A DNA stretch of 64,000 nucleotides from Mycobacterium terramassiliense (GCF_900157385.1 NZ_LT717699.1:121074-185073), one strand, 5' to 3'; numbered from the stretch's first letter, positions 19,026 to 27,950 are shown. Numbers and translations are program-made. Notes: generated by a model not told the origin, from the sequence alone.

Positions 19026-20819
19026 GTGACCTACGACGTGATCATTCGCGACGGGCTGTGGTTCGACGGCACCGGCGGCGCGCCGCAGACCCGCACGCTC
19101 GGCATCCGCGACGGCGTGGTGGCCACGGTGTCGGCCACCGCGCTGGACGAGAGCGGTTGCCCCGAGGTGATCGACGCGGCCGGCAAGTGGGTCCTGCCCG
19201 GTTTCATCGACGTGCACACCCACTACGACGCCGAGGTGCTGCTGGACCCCGGGCTGCGGGAGTCGGTGCGCCACGGCGTCACCACGGTGCTGCTGGGCAA
19301 CTGCTCGTTGTCGACGGTCTACGCCGACTCCGAGGATGCGGCCGACCTGTTCAGTCGCGTCGAGGCGGTGCCCCGCGAATTCGTGCACGGCGCCCTGAAC
19401 TCCAACAAGACGTGGTCGACGGCCGCGGGCTACGTCAAGGCCATCGACGCCCTGCCGCTCGGACCGAACGTCGGCTCCTTGCTTGGTCATTCGGACCTGC
19501 GGACCGCGGTGCTGGGCCTCGACCGCGCCACCGACGCCACCGTCCGCCCCACCGACGCCGAACTGGAAAAGATGGCGACGCTGCTGGAGGAGGCGCTGGA
19601 CGCCGGGATGCTCGGCATGTCCGGCATGGACGCGGCCATCGACAAGCTCGACGGCGACCGCTTCCGGTCGCGCGCGCTGCCGTCGACCTTCGCCACCTGG
19701 CGGGAACGGCGCAGGCTGATCAAGGTGCTGCGCAAGCGCGGGCGGATGCTGCAAAGCGCCCCCAATGTGGAGAGCCCGGTGTCGGCGCTGATGTTCTTTT
19801 TGACCAGCAGCCGAATCTTCGGTCGCGGCAAGGGAGTTCGCATGAGCATGCTGGTGTCCGCGGACTCCAAGTCGATGCCGTTCGCCGTGCACACGTTCGG
19901 GTTCGGCACCCGCATGCTGAACAAGGTGCTGGGCTCGGCCGTGCGATTCCAGCATCTGCCGGTGCCGTTCGAGCTGTATTCCGACGGGATCGACCTGCCG
20001 GTCTTCGAGGAGTTCGGCGCCGGGACGGCGGCGCTGCACCTGCGCGACCAGCTGGAACGCAACGAGCTGCTGGCCGACGAGGAATACCGCCGCAAGTTCC
20101 GCCGCGAGTTCGACCGCATCAAGCTCGGACCGTCGTTGTGGCACCGCGACTTCCACGACGCCGTCATCGTCGAATGCCCCGACGCCTCGTTGATCGGCAA
20201 GAGCTTCGGCGCGATCGCCGACGAGCGCGGGCTGCACCCGCTGGACGCGTTCCTCGACGTGCTCGTCGAGAACGGCGAGCGCAACGTCCGGTGGACGACG
20301 GTGGTGGCCAACCACCGGCCCAAGCAACTCGACAAGCTCGCCAACGAGCCGAGCATCCACATGGGCTTCTCCGACGCCGGCGCGCACCTGCGCAACATGG
20401 CGTTCTACAACTTCGGTCTGAAGATGCTCAAGCGGACCCGCGATGCCCAGCGGGCGGGCGCGCCGTTCATGTCCACCGAGCGGGCGGTGCATCGCCTGAC
20501 CGGCGAGCTGGCCGAGTGGTTCGGCATCGACGCCGGCACACTGCGCCAGGGCGACCGGGCCGACTTCGTCGTGATCGACCCGGCCGGGCTCACCGAGGCG
20601 GTGGACGGCTATCACGAGGAAGCGGTGCCGTTCTACGGCGGCCTGCGCCGCATGGTCAACCGCAACGACGACGCCGTCATCGCGACCGGCGTGGGCGGGT
20701 CCGTCGTCTTCGGCAAGGGCCGATTCCGCGACGGCTACGGCCAATCCGTGAAGTCCGGGCGCTACCTGCGGGCCGGTGTGCGGCACGCGGCCTCGAGCGC
20801 CCAAAAAGTCGGGGTCTGA
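19026..20819 (+). CDS. D-aminoacylase-type amidohydrolase (Rv2913c homologue)
   Basis: This 597-residue amidohydrolase-superfamily enzyme has N-terminal strands VTYDVIIRDGLWFDGTG, the metal motif DVHTHYDAEV, LLGNCSLST, LGHSDLR and a late aspartate in MGFSDAGAHL, the layout of N-acyl-D-amino-acid deacylases. The reaction is probably hydrolysis of an amide; the substrate is unknown. The GTG start is fixed by GGAGGAG 4-10 nt upstream; the upstream ATG at 18927 would bypass this site. One base separates its stop from the TetR gene, so the two are co-transcribed. Confidence 0.87.
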   Translation: MTYDVIIRDGLWFDGTGGAPQTRTLGIRDGVVATVSATALDESGCPEVIDAAGKWVLPGFIDVHTHYDAEVLLDPGLRESVRHGVTTVLLGNCSLSTVYADSEDAADLFSRVEAVPREFVHGALNSNKTWSTAAGYVKAIDALPLGPNVGSLLGHSDLRTAVLGLDRATDATVRPTDAELEKMATLLEEALDAGMLGMSGMDAAIDKLDGDRFRSRALPSTFATWRERRRLIKVLRKRGRMLQSAPNVESPVSALMFFLTSSRIFGRGKGVRMSMLVSADSKSMPFAVHTFGFGTRMLNKVLGSAVRFQHLPVPFELYSDGIDLPVFEEFGAGTAALHLRDQLERNELLADEEYRRKFRREFDRIKLGPSLWHRDFHDAVIVECPDASLIGKSFGAIADERGLHPLDAFLDVLVENGERNVRWTTVVANHRPKQLDKLANEPSIHMGFSDAGAHLRNMAFYNFGLKMLKRTRDAQRAGAPFMSTERAVHRLTGELAEWFGIDAGTLRQGDRADFVVIDPAGLTEAVDGYHEEAVPFYGGLRRMVNRNDDAVIATGVGGSVVFGKGRFRDGYGQSVKSGRYLRAGVRHAASSAQKVGV

Positions 20820-20820
20820 C

Positions 20821-21414
20821 ATGGCCAGGACCCAGCAGCAGCGGCGGGAGGAGACCGTCGCGCGGCTCATCGACGCCTGCATCGACACCATCGTCGAGGT
20901 CGGCTACGCCCGGGCCTCGGCCGCCGTGATCACCAAGCGCGCCGGGGTGTCCGTCGGCGCCCTGTTCCGCCACTTCGAGACCATGGGCGATTTCATGGCG
21001 GCCACCGCATCCGAGGTGTTGCGCCGTCAGCTGGAGTCCTTCACCAAAGGGGTCGCCGAAATACCGGCCGACGGGCCGGCCCTCGAGGCCGCGCTGGCGA
21101 TACTCCGCGACATCACCAGCGGCCCCACCAACGCGGTCGTCTACGAGCTGCTGATCGCCGCGCGCACCGACGAAAAGCTCAGGGAGACTTTGCGACACGA
21201 GCTCGGCCAGTACTCCGCCAAGATCGTCGAGGCCGCCCGGGCCCTGCCCGGCGCCGAGGGCTTCCCGGAGGAAACCTTCCCCGTCGTCGTGGCGCTGATG
21301 ACGAATGTGTTCGACGGCGCCGCGGTGGTGGAGGGCGTGCTGCCGCAGCCGGCGATCGCGGAGCAGCGGATCGGGGTTCTCACGGCGCTGCTGACCGCGG
21401 CGCTGCCCCAATAA
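20821..21414 (+). CDS. TetR family transcriptional regulator (Rv2912c homologue)
   Basis: This 197-residue repressor has an N-terminal helix-turn-helix (about 10-60: ARASAAVITKRAGVSVGALFRHFETMGDF) and a C-terminal ligand-binding helical domain. Its ATG lies 1 bp after the stop of the amidohydrolase, so it probably controls that gene and itself in response to a substrate-like ligand. An earlier in-frame ATG (20776) would overlap the hydrolase and is unlikely. Confidence 0.87.
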   Translation: MARTQQQRREETVARLIDACIDTIVEVGYARASAAVITKRAGVSVGALFRHFETMGDFMAATASEVLRRQLESFTKGVAEIPADGPALEAALAILRDITSGPTNAVVYELLIAARTDEKLRETLRHELGQYSAKIVEAARALPGAEGFPEETFPVVVALMTNVFDGAAVVEGVLPQPAIAEQRIGVLTALLTAALPQ

Positions 21415-21427
21415 TTTCCGCGCGTGG

Positions 21428-22306
21428 CTACAGCGAACCCACGCCCGTCTCGGGGTTGAGGGCGAAACCCCAGTCGAACAGGCTGGCGGCCTGATCCCAA
21501 TACGACGGCCCGCCCGGTTTCACCAGCCCGTACATCATCGCGATCACCAACCGGCGGCCACCGCGCGCGGCGGCGCCGACGAAGGTCTTGCGCGCGGCGT
21601 CGGTGAAGCCGGTCTTGCCGCCGATGGCGCCGGGGTAGCGCGCTAGCAGCTCGTCCTGGTTGACGATCGGCTCGTCGCCGTGATCGCCGGGGAATGTCGC
21701 CGACGGCTCGGCGGTGATCTGGGCGAACACCGGGTTGGCGATGGCGGCCCGGAAGATGACGGCCAGGTCGTGCGCCGTGGAGGCCCCGGAGCCGCCCGGC
21801 CCGTCCAGACCCGACGGGGTCGCCGCATGGGTGCTGGTCGCGCCCAGCGACGCGGCTTTGGCGTTCATCTTGGCGACCGTCGCGTCGGCCCCGCCCAGCA
21901 GGTGCGCGAGCGTGTTGGCGGCGTCGTTGCCCGAGACCAAGAGCAGGGCGTCCAGCAGTTGGCGCGCGGTGTAGGTGCGGCCCGGCTTGATGCCGACGCA
22001 GTTGCACTCCACCTCGGTGTCGGCGGCGTCGGCGACGACGGTCGAGTCCAGGCTCACCTGGTCCAGCGCCACCAGCGCCAACAGCACCTTGATGGTGCTC
22101 GCGGGCGGGTGGACCACGTTCTGGTCGCGCCCCGCCAGCACCTGACCGCTGTCGAGGTCGGCGACGATCCAGGTCTGGGCCGGGCCCTCCGGGATGGGCA
22201 CCGAGCCGATCGGCTGCGTGCTGTCGGCCCACGCGGGCATCACTCCGACGGTGGCGCCGGAAGCGACGGCCACGAGCACGGCGGCCGCGGCCATGAGCTT
22301 GCGCAT
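21428..22306 (-). CDS. dacB2: D-alanyl-D-alanine carboxypeptidase DacB2 (penicillin-binding protein)
   Basis: This 292-residue exported PBP5-type carboxypeptidase trims the terminal D-Ala of peptidoglycan stem peptides. A signal peptide of about 28 residues ends MPAWADS. Active-site motifs are Ser70-T-I-Lys73, Ser125-G-Asn127 and Lys231-T-Gly233. It lacks the C-terminal anchor domain of larger PBP5 proteins. A -10 box AACTAT sits 6 nt before the ATG with no Shine-Dalgarno. Confidence 0.95.
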   Translation of the reverse strand: MRKLMAAAAVLVAVASGATVGVMPAWADSTQPIGSVPIPEGPAQTWIVADLDSGQVLAGRDQNVVHPPASTIKVLLALVALDQVSLDSTVVADAADTEVECNCVGIKPGRTYTARQLLDALLLVSGNDAANTLAHLLGGADATVAKMNAKAASLGATSTHAATPSGLDGPGGSGASTAHDLAVIFRAAIANPVFAQITAEPSATFPGDHGDEPIVNQDELLARYPGAIGGKTGFTDAARKTFVGAAARGGRRLVIAMMYGLVKPGGPSYWDQAASLFDWGFALNPETGVGSL

Positions 22307-22312
22307 GGGCCC

Positions 22313-22318
22313 ATAGTT
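22313..22318 (-). promoter_or_regulatory. -10 box for leaderless dacB2 transcript
   Basis: AACTAT on the minus strand, then GGGCCC (6 nt), then the ATG at 22306. Same geometry as ffh, lepB, amiC and dxr. Confidence 0.45.
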
Positions 22319-22357
22319 TAACTTCCGAGCTTGCGCCGGGCCGCCACCATAGGACTA

Positions 22358-22401
22358 GTGGCGATCGCGAGCGCGGTGTGCCGGGCGCGCCGGGGCGCCA
22401 C
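22358..22401. repeat. Family A palindromic element upstream of dacB2
   Basis: GTGGCGATCGCGAGCGCGGT begins the element and CGCCAC ends it, giving a 6-bp perfect inverted repeat. A partial second copy of the right end plus flank (CGCCACCATaGGACTAGTG) lies just to the left at 22341-22360, and the same flank follows the element at 22402-22413, suggesting a past duplication. Confidence 0.7.
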
Positions 22402-22407
22402 CATGGA

Positions 22408-22665
22408 CTAGTGCCAGGGCATGTCGCGCCAGGAGTAGAACTTCCCGTCGCCGATGTCGTGCACGCCGTAGTAGTCCCAGAAGTAGTCGTGGCAGACGTT
22501 GCCGTCCCACGGGACCGGCCGGCCCGCCGGCAGGACGTCGCCGGGGCACCAGTGCTGGCAGGACTTGCCGGCCGGGCACGGATCCGCCTGGGCGGACGGC
22601 GCGGCCAGCCCCGCGCCCGCGTACATCAGCAACGCGGTTGCTAATCCCGCGATCATTGCCTTCAT
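22408..22665 (-). CDS. Small secreted Cys/Trp-rich protein
   Basis: This 85-residue exported protein, taken from MKAMIAGLATALL, has a signal peptide of about 27 residues ending APSAQA. The mature part starts DPCPAGKSCQHWCPGD and ends with aromatic residues (DYFWDYYGVHDI, WRDMPWH). Four cysteines probably form two disulfides. It resembles a mycobacterial family of short secreted proteins of unknown function. The longer open frame from 22785 would bury the signal peptide and is rejected. The stop overlaps the flank of the adjacent repeat. Confidence 0.75.
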   Translation of the reverse strand: MKAMIAGLATALLMYAGAGLAAPSAQADPCPAGKSCQHWCPGDVLPAGRPVPWDGNVCHDYFWDYYGVHDIGDGKFYSWRDMPWH

Positions 22666-22835
22666 ACCCGTGGCATTATTCCCCCGCGTCGGTGCCGCTG
22701 TCCTGGGAAAACGCGAAACTCGCCGCGTGGAGTTCATGTCGTGCTCCTTCGTTGCTGCCGCTCCTGCGCCAAGTGCACACCGCACGCACGGCTACCGATC
22801 CCAACCGTGGATGCGTCGCGGTGTTGAATCGAGGC

Positions 22836-23255
22836 ATGTTGAGCCTGGCCGAAATATCCGACCGCCTAGAGATCCAGCAGCTGCTGGTGGACTACTCCAC
22901 CGCGATCGACAACCGCCGATTCGACGATCTTGACAAGGTCTTCACCGAGGACGCGTACATCGATTACACGGCCCTGGGGGGAATCGAGGGTCGCTATCCG
23001 GAGGTCAAGAAGTGGCTGTCGGAGGTGCTGCCGAACTTCCCGGTCTACGCGCACATGCTGGGGAACTTCTCGGTGCGCGTCGACGGGGACAAGGCCTCGT
23101 CGCGGGTGATCTGCTTCAACCCGATGGTGCTTGGCGGCGACAAGGATCAAGTTCTGTTCTGCGGGCTCTGGTATGACGACGAGTTCGTGCGCACCTCGGA
23201 GGGCTGGCGAATGGCCAGGCGGGTGGAAACGAAGGTCTACCAGAAGGTGATGTAG
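22836..23255 (+). CDS. NTF2/SnoaL-like protein (Rv2910c homologue)
   Basis: This 139-residue cone-shaped NTF2-like fold protein begins MLSLAEISDRLEIQQLLVDYSTAID, the usual first helices. The pocket region includes FTEDAYIDYTAL and the final strand WRMARRVETKVYQ. Family members are dehydratases, isomerases or ligand-binding proteins; no substrate is evident. The GTG at 22821 is an alternative start. It diverges from the small secreted protein and precedes rpsP. Confidence 0.8.
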   Translation: MLSLAEISDRLEIQQLLVDYSTAIDNRRFDDLDKVFTEDAYIDYTALGGIEGRYPEVKKWLSEVLPNFPVYAHMLGNFSVRVDGDKASSRVICFNPMVLGGDKDQVLFCGLWYDDEFVRTSEGWRMARRVETKVYQKVM

Positions 23256-23280
23256 GCGAATTTCCGCCCGGCCGCCGCGT

Positions 23281-23294
23281 TCTGGCACAATGGG
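23281..23294 (+). promoter_or_regulatory. Putative rpsP promoter -10 region
   Basis: TCTGGCACAATGGG contains a CACAAT -10-like box. The same 11-mer TCTGGCACAAT occurs before rplS at 26537-26547. A leader of about 115 nt would follow. Confidence 0.4.
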
Positions 23295-23301
23295 CGGCTG
23301 T

Positions 23302-23329
23302 CCACCGCGCGGTCACGGCCGCCCGGTGG
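23302..23329 (+). promoter_or_regulatory. Hairpin in the rpsP leader
   Basis: CCACCG (23302-23307) pairs with CGGTGG (23324-23329), and internal GCGG/CCGC can extend the stem. It is placed where an autoregulatory leader for a ribosomal-protein operon could be. No T-run follows. Confidence 0.3.
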
Positions 23330-23415
23330 TCAGACACGCGAGGCAAAACCGGATCCGGGCATCCCGCCCGAGTCGCTGAATTGCAGCGTGACACCACAGG
23401 AGAAGTCGCTTAACC

Positions 23416-23943
23416 ATGGCTGTGAAGATCAAGCTCACCCGGCTTGGAAAAATCCGCAATCCCCAGTACCGCATCGCCGTCGCCGACGCGCGCACCCGCC
23501 GCGACGGCCGCTCGATCGAGGTCATCGGCCGCTACCACCCGAAGGAAGAGCCGAGCCTGATCGAGATCAACTCCGAGCGCGCCCAGTACTGGCTTTCGGT
23601 GGGCGCCCAGCCGACCGAGCCGGTCCTCAAGCTGCTGAAGATCACCGGTGACTGGCAGAAGTTCAAAGGGCTGCCGGGCGCCGAGGGCAGCCTGAAGACC
23701 GCCCCGCCCAAGCCCAGCAAGCTGGAGCTGTTCAACGCCGCGCTGGCCGAGGCCGACGGCGCCCCCACCACCGAGGCCGCGAAGCCGAAGAAGAAGGCGC
23801 CCGCCAAGAAGGCCGCCAAGGCCGCCGAACCGTCGCAGGGGCCCGCCGACGCGCCGGTGGCCGAGGCGGCTCCGCCGGCGGACGACGCGCCAGCCGAGGC
23901 CGACGCGCCGTCCGAGCCCGCCGAGCCCGCCGCGGAAAGCTGA
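23416..23943 (+). CDS. rpsP: 30S ribosomal protein S16 with acidic/Ala-rich extension
   Basis: The first 85 or so residues are S16 ([20 protein letters not shown]...), a body protein of the 30S subunit. The remaining 90 residues are a low-complexity tail rich in Ala, Pro, Lys and Glu, as in other mycobacteria. GGAGAAG lies upstream of the ATG. It heads the rpsP-khpA-rimM-trmD operon. Confidence 0.97.
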   Translation: MAVKIKLTRLGKIRNPQYRIAVADARTRRDGRSIEVIGRYHPKEEPSLIEINSERAQYWLSVGAQPTEPVLKLLKITGDWQKFKGLPGAEGSLKTAPPKPSKLELFNAALAEADGAPTTEAAKPKKKAPAKKAAKAAEPSQGPADAPVAEAAPPADDAPAEADAPSEPAEPAAES

Positions 23944-23949
23944 CCCGCG

Positions 23950-24192
23950 GTGAGCACGGTCGTCGTTGACGCAGTCGAGCACCTGGTCCGCGGGATCGTC
24001 GACAATCCCGACGATGTCCGGGTGGACATGGTGACCAATCGGCGTGGGCGCACCGTTGAGGTGCACGTCCACCCCGACGACCTCGGCAAGGTGATCGGTC
24101 GCGGCGGACGCACCGCGACCGCGTTGCGCACACTGGTCGCCGGAATCGGTGGCCGCGGCATCCGCGTCGACGTGGTGGACACCGACCAGTAG
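23950..24192 (+). CDS. khpA: KH-domain RNA-binding protein KhpA
   Basis: This 80-residue single KH domain carries the nucleic-acid-binding loop GRGG in KVIGRGGRTATALRTL. The family (Rv2908c) associates with KhpB-like partners and regulates RNA or cell elongation in Gram-positive bacteria; its role in mycobacteria is inferred. The GTG start lies 6 bp after the rpsP stop. Confidence 0.9.
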   Translation: MSTVVVDAVEHLVRGIVDNPDDVRVDMVTNRRGRTVEVHVHPDDLGKVIGRGGRTATALRTLVAGIGGRGIRVDVVDTDQ

Positions 24193-24209
24193 CGGAGCGC
24201 TGCGGATGG

Positions 24210-24224
24210 AACTCCCTTGGAGTT
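24210..24224 (+). promoter_or_regulatory. Hairpin enclosing the rimM start codon
   Basis: AACTCC-CTT-GGAGTT is a perfect 6-bp inverted repeat. The TTG start of rimM (24217-24219) spans the loop and the right arm. A 6-codon frame (MELPWS) starts at ATG 24206 and ends at 24226, overlapping the rimM start. This arrangement could lower or couple rimM translation. Confidence 0.4.
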
Positions 24225-24738
24225 AACGGTCGGGCGCGTCGTCAAGGCGCACGGCATCGGCGGCGAGCTTGTCGTGGAGGTCCGCACCGACGATCCTGCC
24301 GCCCGTTTCGCCCCGGGTAATACGTTGCGCGCCAAGAACTCTCGGACCGGCGAGGCAGCCAGCTTCGTCATCGACCAGGTGCGCGAGCACGGTGCGCGGC
24401 TGCTGGTGCGATTGGCCGGGGTGGACGACCGCGACGCCGCCGACGCGTTGCGGGGCAGCCTGTTCGTGGTGGACTCGGCGGAGCTGCCGCCGATCGACGA
24501 GCCGGACACCTACTACGACCACCAGCTCGAGGGCCTGAGCGTCCGCACCGCGACGGGGCAGGACGTCGGTGTCGTCGCCGAGGTGCTGCACACCCCCGCC
24601 GGTGAGTTGCTGGCGGTCCGGCGCGGCGACGGCGGGGAGGTCTTGATTCCGTTCGTCGGCGCGATCGTCACGTCGGTGTCGCTGGACGACCGCAGCGTCG
24701 AGATCGACCCGCCCGAGGGACTGCTGGACCTGGCATGA
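24217..24738 (+). CDS. rimM: 16S rRNA processing protein RimM
   Basis: This 173-residue assembly factor for the 30S head binds S19. It has an N-terminal RimM beta-barrel ([16 protein letters not shown]) and a C-terminal PRC-barrel ([20 protein letters not shown]... and [10 protein letters not shown]). The only start that gives the family N-terminus is TTG 24217. It overlaps trmD by 4 bases. Confidence 0.95.
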   Translation: MELTVGRVVKAHGIGGELVVEVRTDDPAARFAPGNTLRAKNSRTGEAASFVIDQVREHGARLLVRLAGVDDRDAADALRGSLFVVDSAELPPIDEPDTYYDHQLEGLSVRTATGQDVGVVAEVLHTPAGELLAVRRGDGGEVLIPFVGAIVTSVSLDDRSVEIDPPEGLLDLA

Positions 24739-25424
24739 GGATCGACGTCGTCACCATCTTCCCGGCCTATCTGGAACCCCTGCGACAGTCGTTGCCCGGC
24801 AAGGCGATTGCGTCGGGTCTGGTGGATCTGCGCGTGCACGATCTGCGGCGGTGGACCTACGACGTGCACCACGCGGTGGACGACGCGCCCTACGGCGGTG
24901 GCCCGGGGATGGTGATGAAGGCGCCGGTATGGGGGGAGGCGCTGGACGAAACGTGTTCCGGCGAGACGCTTCTGGTGGTACCCACCCCCGCCGGCGCCCT
25001 GTTCACTCAGGCGACCGCGCAGCGCTTCAGCGCCGAGCGGCACCTGGTCTTCGCCTGCGGGCGGTACGAGGGCATCGACCAGCGGGTCATCGAGGACGCC
25101 GCCCGACGGATGCGGGTCGAGGAGGTGTCGATCGGTGACTATGTGCTGCCCGGCGGGGAGTCGGCCGCCATCGTGATGATCGAAGCCGTGCTGCGGCTGC
25201 TGAGCGGGGTGTTGGGCAATCCCGCGTCGCTGCAAGAGGATTCGCACTCGCCGGCCCTCGACCGGCTGCTCGAGGGCCCCAGCTACACCCGGCCGCCCAC
25301 CTGGCGCGGTCTCGACGTCCCCGAGGTTTTGTTGTCCGGTGATCACGCGCGAATCGCGGCCTGGCGGCGCGAGGTGTCGCTGCAGCGCACGCGGGAACGC
25401 CGCCCCGACCTGTTGGGCGAGTAG
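24735..25424 (+). CDS. trmD: tRNA (guanine-N1)-methyltransferase TrmD
   Basis: This 229-residue SPOUT enzyme makes m1G37 in tRNAs and so prevents +1 frameshifting. The S-adenosylmethionine knot contains [12 protein letters not shown] and [14 protein letters not shown], and the N-terminus has [12 protein letters not shown]. Last gene of the rpsP operon; its ATG overlaps the rimM stop. Confidence 0.98.
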   Translation: MRIDVVTIFPAYLEPLRQSLPGKAIASGLVDLRVHDLRRWTYDVHHAVDDAPYGGGPGMVMKAPVWGEALDETCSGETLLVVPTPAGALFTQATAQRFSAERHLVFACGRYEGIDQRVIEDAARRMRVEEVSIGDYVLPGGESAAIVMIEAVLRLLSGVLGNPASLQEDSHSPALDRLLEGPSYTRPPTWRGLDVPEVLLSGDHARIAAWRREVSLQRTRERRPDLLGE

Positions 25425-25440
25425 GCCTGGCGAGGCTGCG

Positions 25441-26397
25441 TCAGATCTTGCCGCTGGGGAAGATCGTCTTGACGGCCTGGGTAATGGTCTGCCGCGCGGT
25501 GGCGTCGTCGGAGGTCTGCAGGGACTGGACCACCATGATGTAGCGGTGGTCGGCACCGATCACGCCGGTCGACAGGTGCATCCAGTCGCTGCCGATGCAG
25601 CACATCCAGCCCTGCTTGACCGCCACGGGCTCGGCGAACAGCCCCTCCGGAATGCCGAACCGCTGGGGGTAACCGTCGATCCCGGTGGGGGTGGACTGGG
25701 CCAGGTCGTTGACGATGATCTTGCCCCGCTCGGCCGGCAGCCCGCCCGACCCGTCGAGCAGCATGTCGTAGTAGCGGACCAGGTCGGTCAGCGAGCTCAT
25801 CGTGTTCCACCAGCGCCCGTCGCTGGGCGGGGTGGTGGACGACAGCCCGTAGCGGGCCGCGACCTGGCTGATGATGGCGTCGCCGCCGCCCTGACCCCAG
25901 AACTTCTCGGCGGCTCCGTCGTCGGATGACTGCAGCATGGCATCCAGGGCCTGGCGGTCCTCCGGGGACAGGGCGGTCCTGCCCTGCGACTCGGCCAGCA
26001 GCAGGTCGTCGGCGATGAACAGCTTGGCCACCGAGGCGGTGCCGATGACCTGGCCGTTGCCGTTGGAGACCAGCTCATGGGTCTTGCGATCGAGCACGGC
26101 GACCGACAGGGTGGCCCCGGCGGCGGCGGCTTCGTCGATGGCCTGCTGAATCCGCGCCGGCAGGCCGCCGAACACCGTCCCCGGCAGCACCTGCGGCGGC
26201 CCGTGCATCGGCACGGAGTCCAGCAGCAGCTGAACCGTCTCGGGCTGCTTGGGGGGCTGACGCACGGGCGCGCTGGTGTCCGGGCTGCCCGACACCTTCG
26301 GTTGGCTTTGGCGGTCCACCAGTGCCTCGTCGCACCCGGCCAGCACCAGCGTCACCGCCGCCACTGCGGTGAGTACGGTGAGCGGGCGGCGGCGCAT
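25441..26397 (-). CDS. lppW: Lipoprotein LppW, beta-lactamase/serine-hydrolase fold
   Basis: This 318-residue predicted lipoprotein has a lipobox LVLAGC about 22 residues into MRRRPLTVLTAVAAV. The rest resembles a class A beta-lactamase-type fold: an S-x-x-K-like TASVAKLF, SSDDGAAEKFW and VKQGW in place of KTG. Enzyme activity is uncertain because the third motif is atypical. It matches Rv2905, lying between trmD and rplS on the other strand. The upstream ATG at 26544 is rejected because it would place the signal sequence internally. Confidence 0.88.
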   Translation of the reverse strand: MRRRPLTVLTAVAAVTLVLAGCDEALVDRQSQPKVSGSPDTSAPVRQPPKQPETVQLLLDSVPMHGPPQVLPGTVFGGLPARIQQAIDEAAAAGATLSVAVLDRKTHELVSNGNGQVIGTASVAKLFIADDLLLAESQGRTALSPEDRQALDAMLQSSDDGAAEKFWGQGGGDAIISQVAARYGLSSTTPPSDGRWWNTMSSLTDLVRYYDMLLDGSGGLPAERGKIIVNDLAQSTPTGIDGYPQRFGIPEGLFAEPVAVKQGWMCCIGSDWMHLSTGVIGADHRYIMVVQSLQTSDDATARQTITQAVKTIFPSGKI

Positions 26398-26536
26398 GTG
26401 TGGATCTCCTAGGTTGCCTGGGGTACAACCGGCCGATTGGCGCGTTTTGACCCGAGTCATATGTAACCACTCACCAGCGTTTTCGGCTGCGTATGAACCG
26501 CGACGTTTACATGTGATTTTCAATGCACGCGCCCCA

Positions 26537-26547
26537 TCTGGCACAAT
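26537..26547 (+). promoter_or_regulatory. Putative rplS promoter -10 region
   Basis: TCTGGCACAAT contains a CACAAT -10-like box and is identical to the sequence preceding rpsP at 23281-23291. Confidence 0.4.
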
Positions 26548-26569
26548 TGCTCAGTTGTCTCGAACCCGT

Positions 26570-26598
26570 CAGCGGGCCGGGCCGCTTCCCGGCCGCTG
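26570..26598 (+). promoter_or_regulatory. Hairpin in the rplS leader
   Basis: CAGCGGGCCGGG (26570-26581) pairs with CCCGGCCGCTG (26588-26598) with one bulged base and a 6-nt loop. No T-run follows, so it is more likely a leader structure than an intrinsic terminator. Confidence 0.4.
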
Positions 26599-26699
26599 CG
26601 AGATGCGCATAAAAGCCCGAAACCATCGGCTTGTGACCGCCCCACGCGCGGCGTGTGGGCAGGCGTCGCAAGCCGCGACCGCAAGGAAGTGCTTCGTAG

Positions 26700-27041
26700 A
26701 TGAACAGGCTGGACTTCGTCGACCAGGCGTCGCTGCGCGACGACATCCCGGCCTTCAGCCCGGGCGACACCATCAACGTGCACGTCAAGGTCATCGAGGG
26801 CGCCAAGGAGCGCATCCAGGTGTTCAAGGGCGTGGTGATCCGCCGCCAGGGCGGAGGCATCCGCGAGACGTTCACCGTGCGCAAGGAGAGCTACGGCGTC
26901 GGCGTCGAGCGGACCTTCCCGGTGCACTCGCCGAACATCGACCACATCGAGGTGGTGACCCGCGGCGACGTGCGCCGCGCGAAGCTGTACTACCTGCGTG
27001 AACTCCGCGGCAAGAAGGCCAAGATCAAGGAAAAGCGCTGA
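26700..27041 (+). CDS. rplS: 50S ribosomal protein L19
   Basis: This 113-residue L19 sits at the 30S-50S interface. Conserved segments [32 protein letters not shown] and [20 protein letters not shown] (here [27 protein letters not shown]) are present. AAGGAAG precedes the ATG. lepB follows 48 bp later under its own leaderless promoter. Confidence 0.98.
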   Translation: MNRLDFVDQASLRDDIPAFSPGDTINVHVKVIEGAKERIQVFKGVVIRRQGGGIRETFTVRKESYGVGVERTFPVHSPNIDHIEVVTRGDVRRAKLYYLRELRGKKAKIKEKR

Positions 27042-27077
27042 CCGGACGCGGTTCACCAGGCCACGAACCATGCTGGC

Positions 27078-27083
27078 TACGCT
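27078..27083 (+). promoter_or_regulatory. -10 box for leaderless lepB transcript
   Basis: TACGCT, then 6 nt (GATCCC), then the GTG start at 27090. There is no Shine-Dalgarno sequence. Confidence 0.5.
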
Positions 27084-27089
27084 GATCCC

Positions 27090-27950
27090 GTGACCGACAA
27101 CGCGGACCCATCTGAGCCCCAGTCCGACGCCGGCCAACCGGAGCCGAAGGTCTCCACCCGCGACCCCGACGCGCCCGAGGGGTCCCCGCCGCCCGACGCG
27201 GCCGAGCCGGAGCCCAAGAAGAAGTCCACGCTGCGCGAACTCGCGGTCCTCGCGGTGATCGCGATCGTGCTCTATTACGTCATGCTGACGTTCATCGCCC
27301 GCCCGTACCTGATTCCGTCGGAATCCATGGAGCCCACGCTGCACGGCTGCACCGGCTGCGTCGGCGACCGGATCATGGTCGACAAGCTGACCTTCCGGTT
27401 CGGCCAGCCGCGGCCCGGCGACGTGATCGTCTTCAAGGGTCCGCCGTCGTGGAACGCCGGATACAAGTCGATCCGCTCGAACAACACCGCGCTGCGCTGG
27501 GTGCAGGACGGGCTGTCGTTCATCGGGTTCGTGCCCCCCGACGAAAACGACCTGGTGAAACGCGTCATCGCGGTCGGGGGACAGACCGTGCAGTGCCGGG
27601 CCGACACCGGCCTGACGGTCGACGGCAAGCCGCTCAAGGAGCCCTACCTGGATCCGAACACCATGATGGCCGACCCTGCGAAGTACCCCTGCCTGGGCAG
27701 CGAGTTCGGCCCGGTCGCCGTCCCGCAGGGACGGCTGTGGGTGATGGGCGACAACCGGACGCACTCGGCGGACTCGCGGGCCCACTGCACGAGCGTCCCG
27801 GCGGAAGCCCTCAAGGGCATCCTGTGCACCGGCGACCCGAATTCGGGAACGGTGCCGGTGTCCAACGTCATCGGCAAGGCGAGATTCATCGTGTGGCCGC
27901 CGTCGCGCTGGGGCGGGGTCGGATCGGTGAATCCCCAACAGGGTCAGTAG
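27090..27950 (+). CDS. lepB: Signal peptidase I LepB
   Basis: This 286-residue membrane serine protease removes signal peptides from Sec and Tat substrates. The cytosolic N-terminus is acidic and proline-rich, followed by one membrane helix (about 50-68). Catalytic Ser79 lies in PSESMEPTL and the general base Lys157 in [22 protein letters not shown] is signature box E. The stop is 2 bp before the rnhB start. Confidence 0.97.
   Translation: MTDNADPSEPQSDAGQPEPKVSTRDPDAPEGSPPPDAAEPEPKKKSTLRELAVLAVIAIVLYYVMLTFIARPYLIPSESMEPTLHGCTGCVGDRIMVDKLTFRFGQPRPGDVIVFKGPPSWNAGYKSIRSNNTALRWVQDGLSFIGFVPPDENDLVKRVIAVGGQTVQCRADTGLTVDGKPLKEPYLDPNTMMADPAKYPCLGSEFGPVAVPQGRLWVMGDNRTHSADSRAHCTSVPAEALKGILCTGDPNSGTVPVSNVIGKARFIVWPPSRWGGVGSVNPQQGQ

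Larger units (their letters stand above)
26398..26699. other. Divergent intergenic region lppW-rplS
   Basis: Just over 300 bp with no gene. It holds the rplS promoter (TCTGGCACAAT, 26537-26547), a leader of about 150 nt with a strong hairpin (26570-26598) and, toward lppW, AT-rich sequence around CATATGTAACC and TTTACATGTG that may contain the lppW promoter. Confidence 0.6.
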
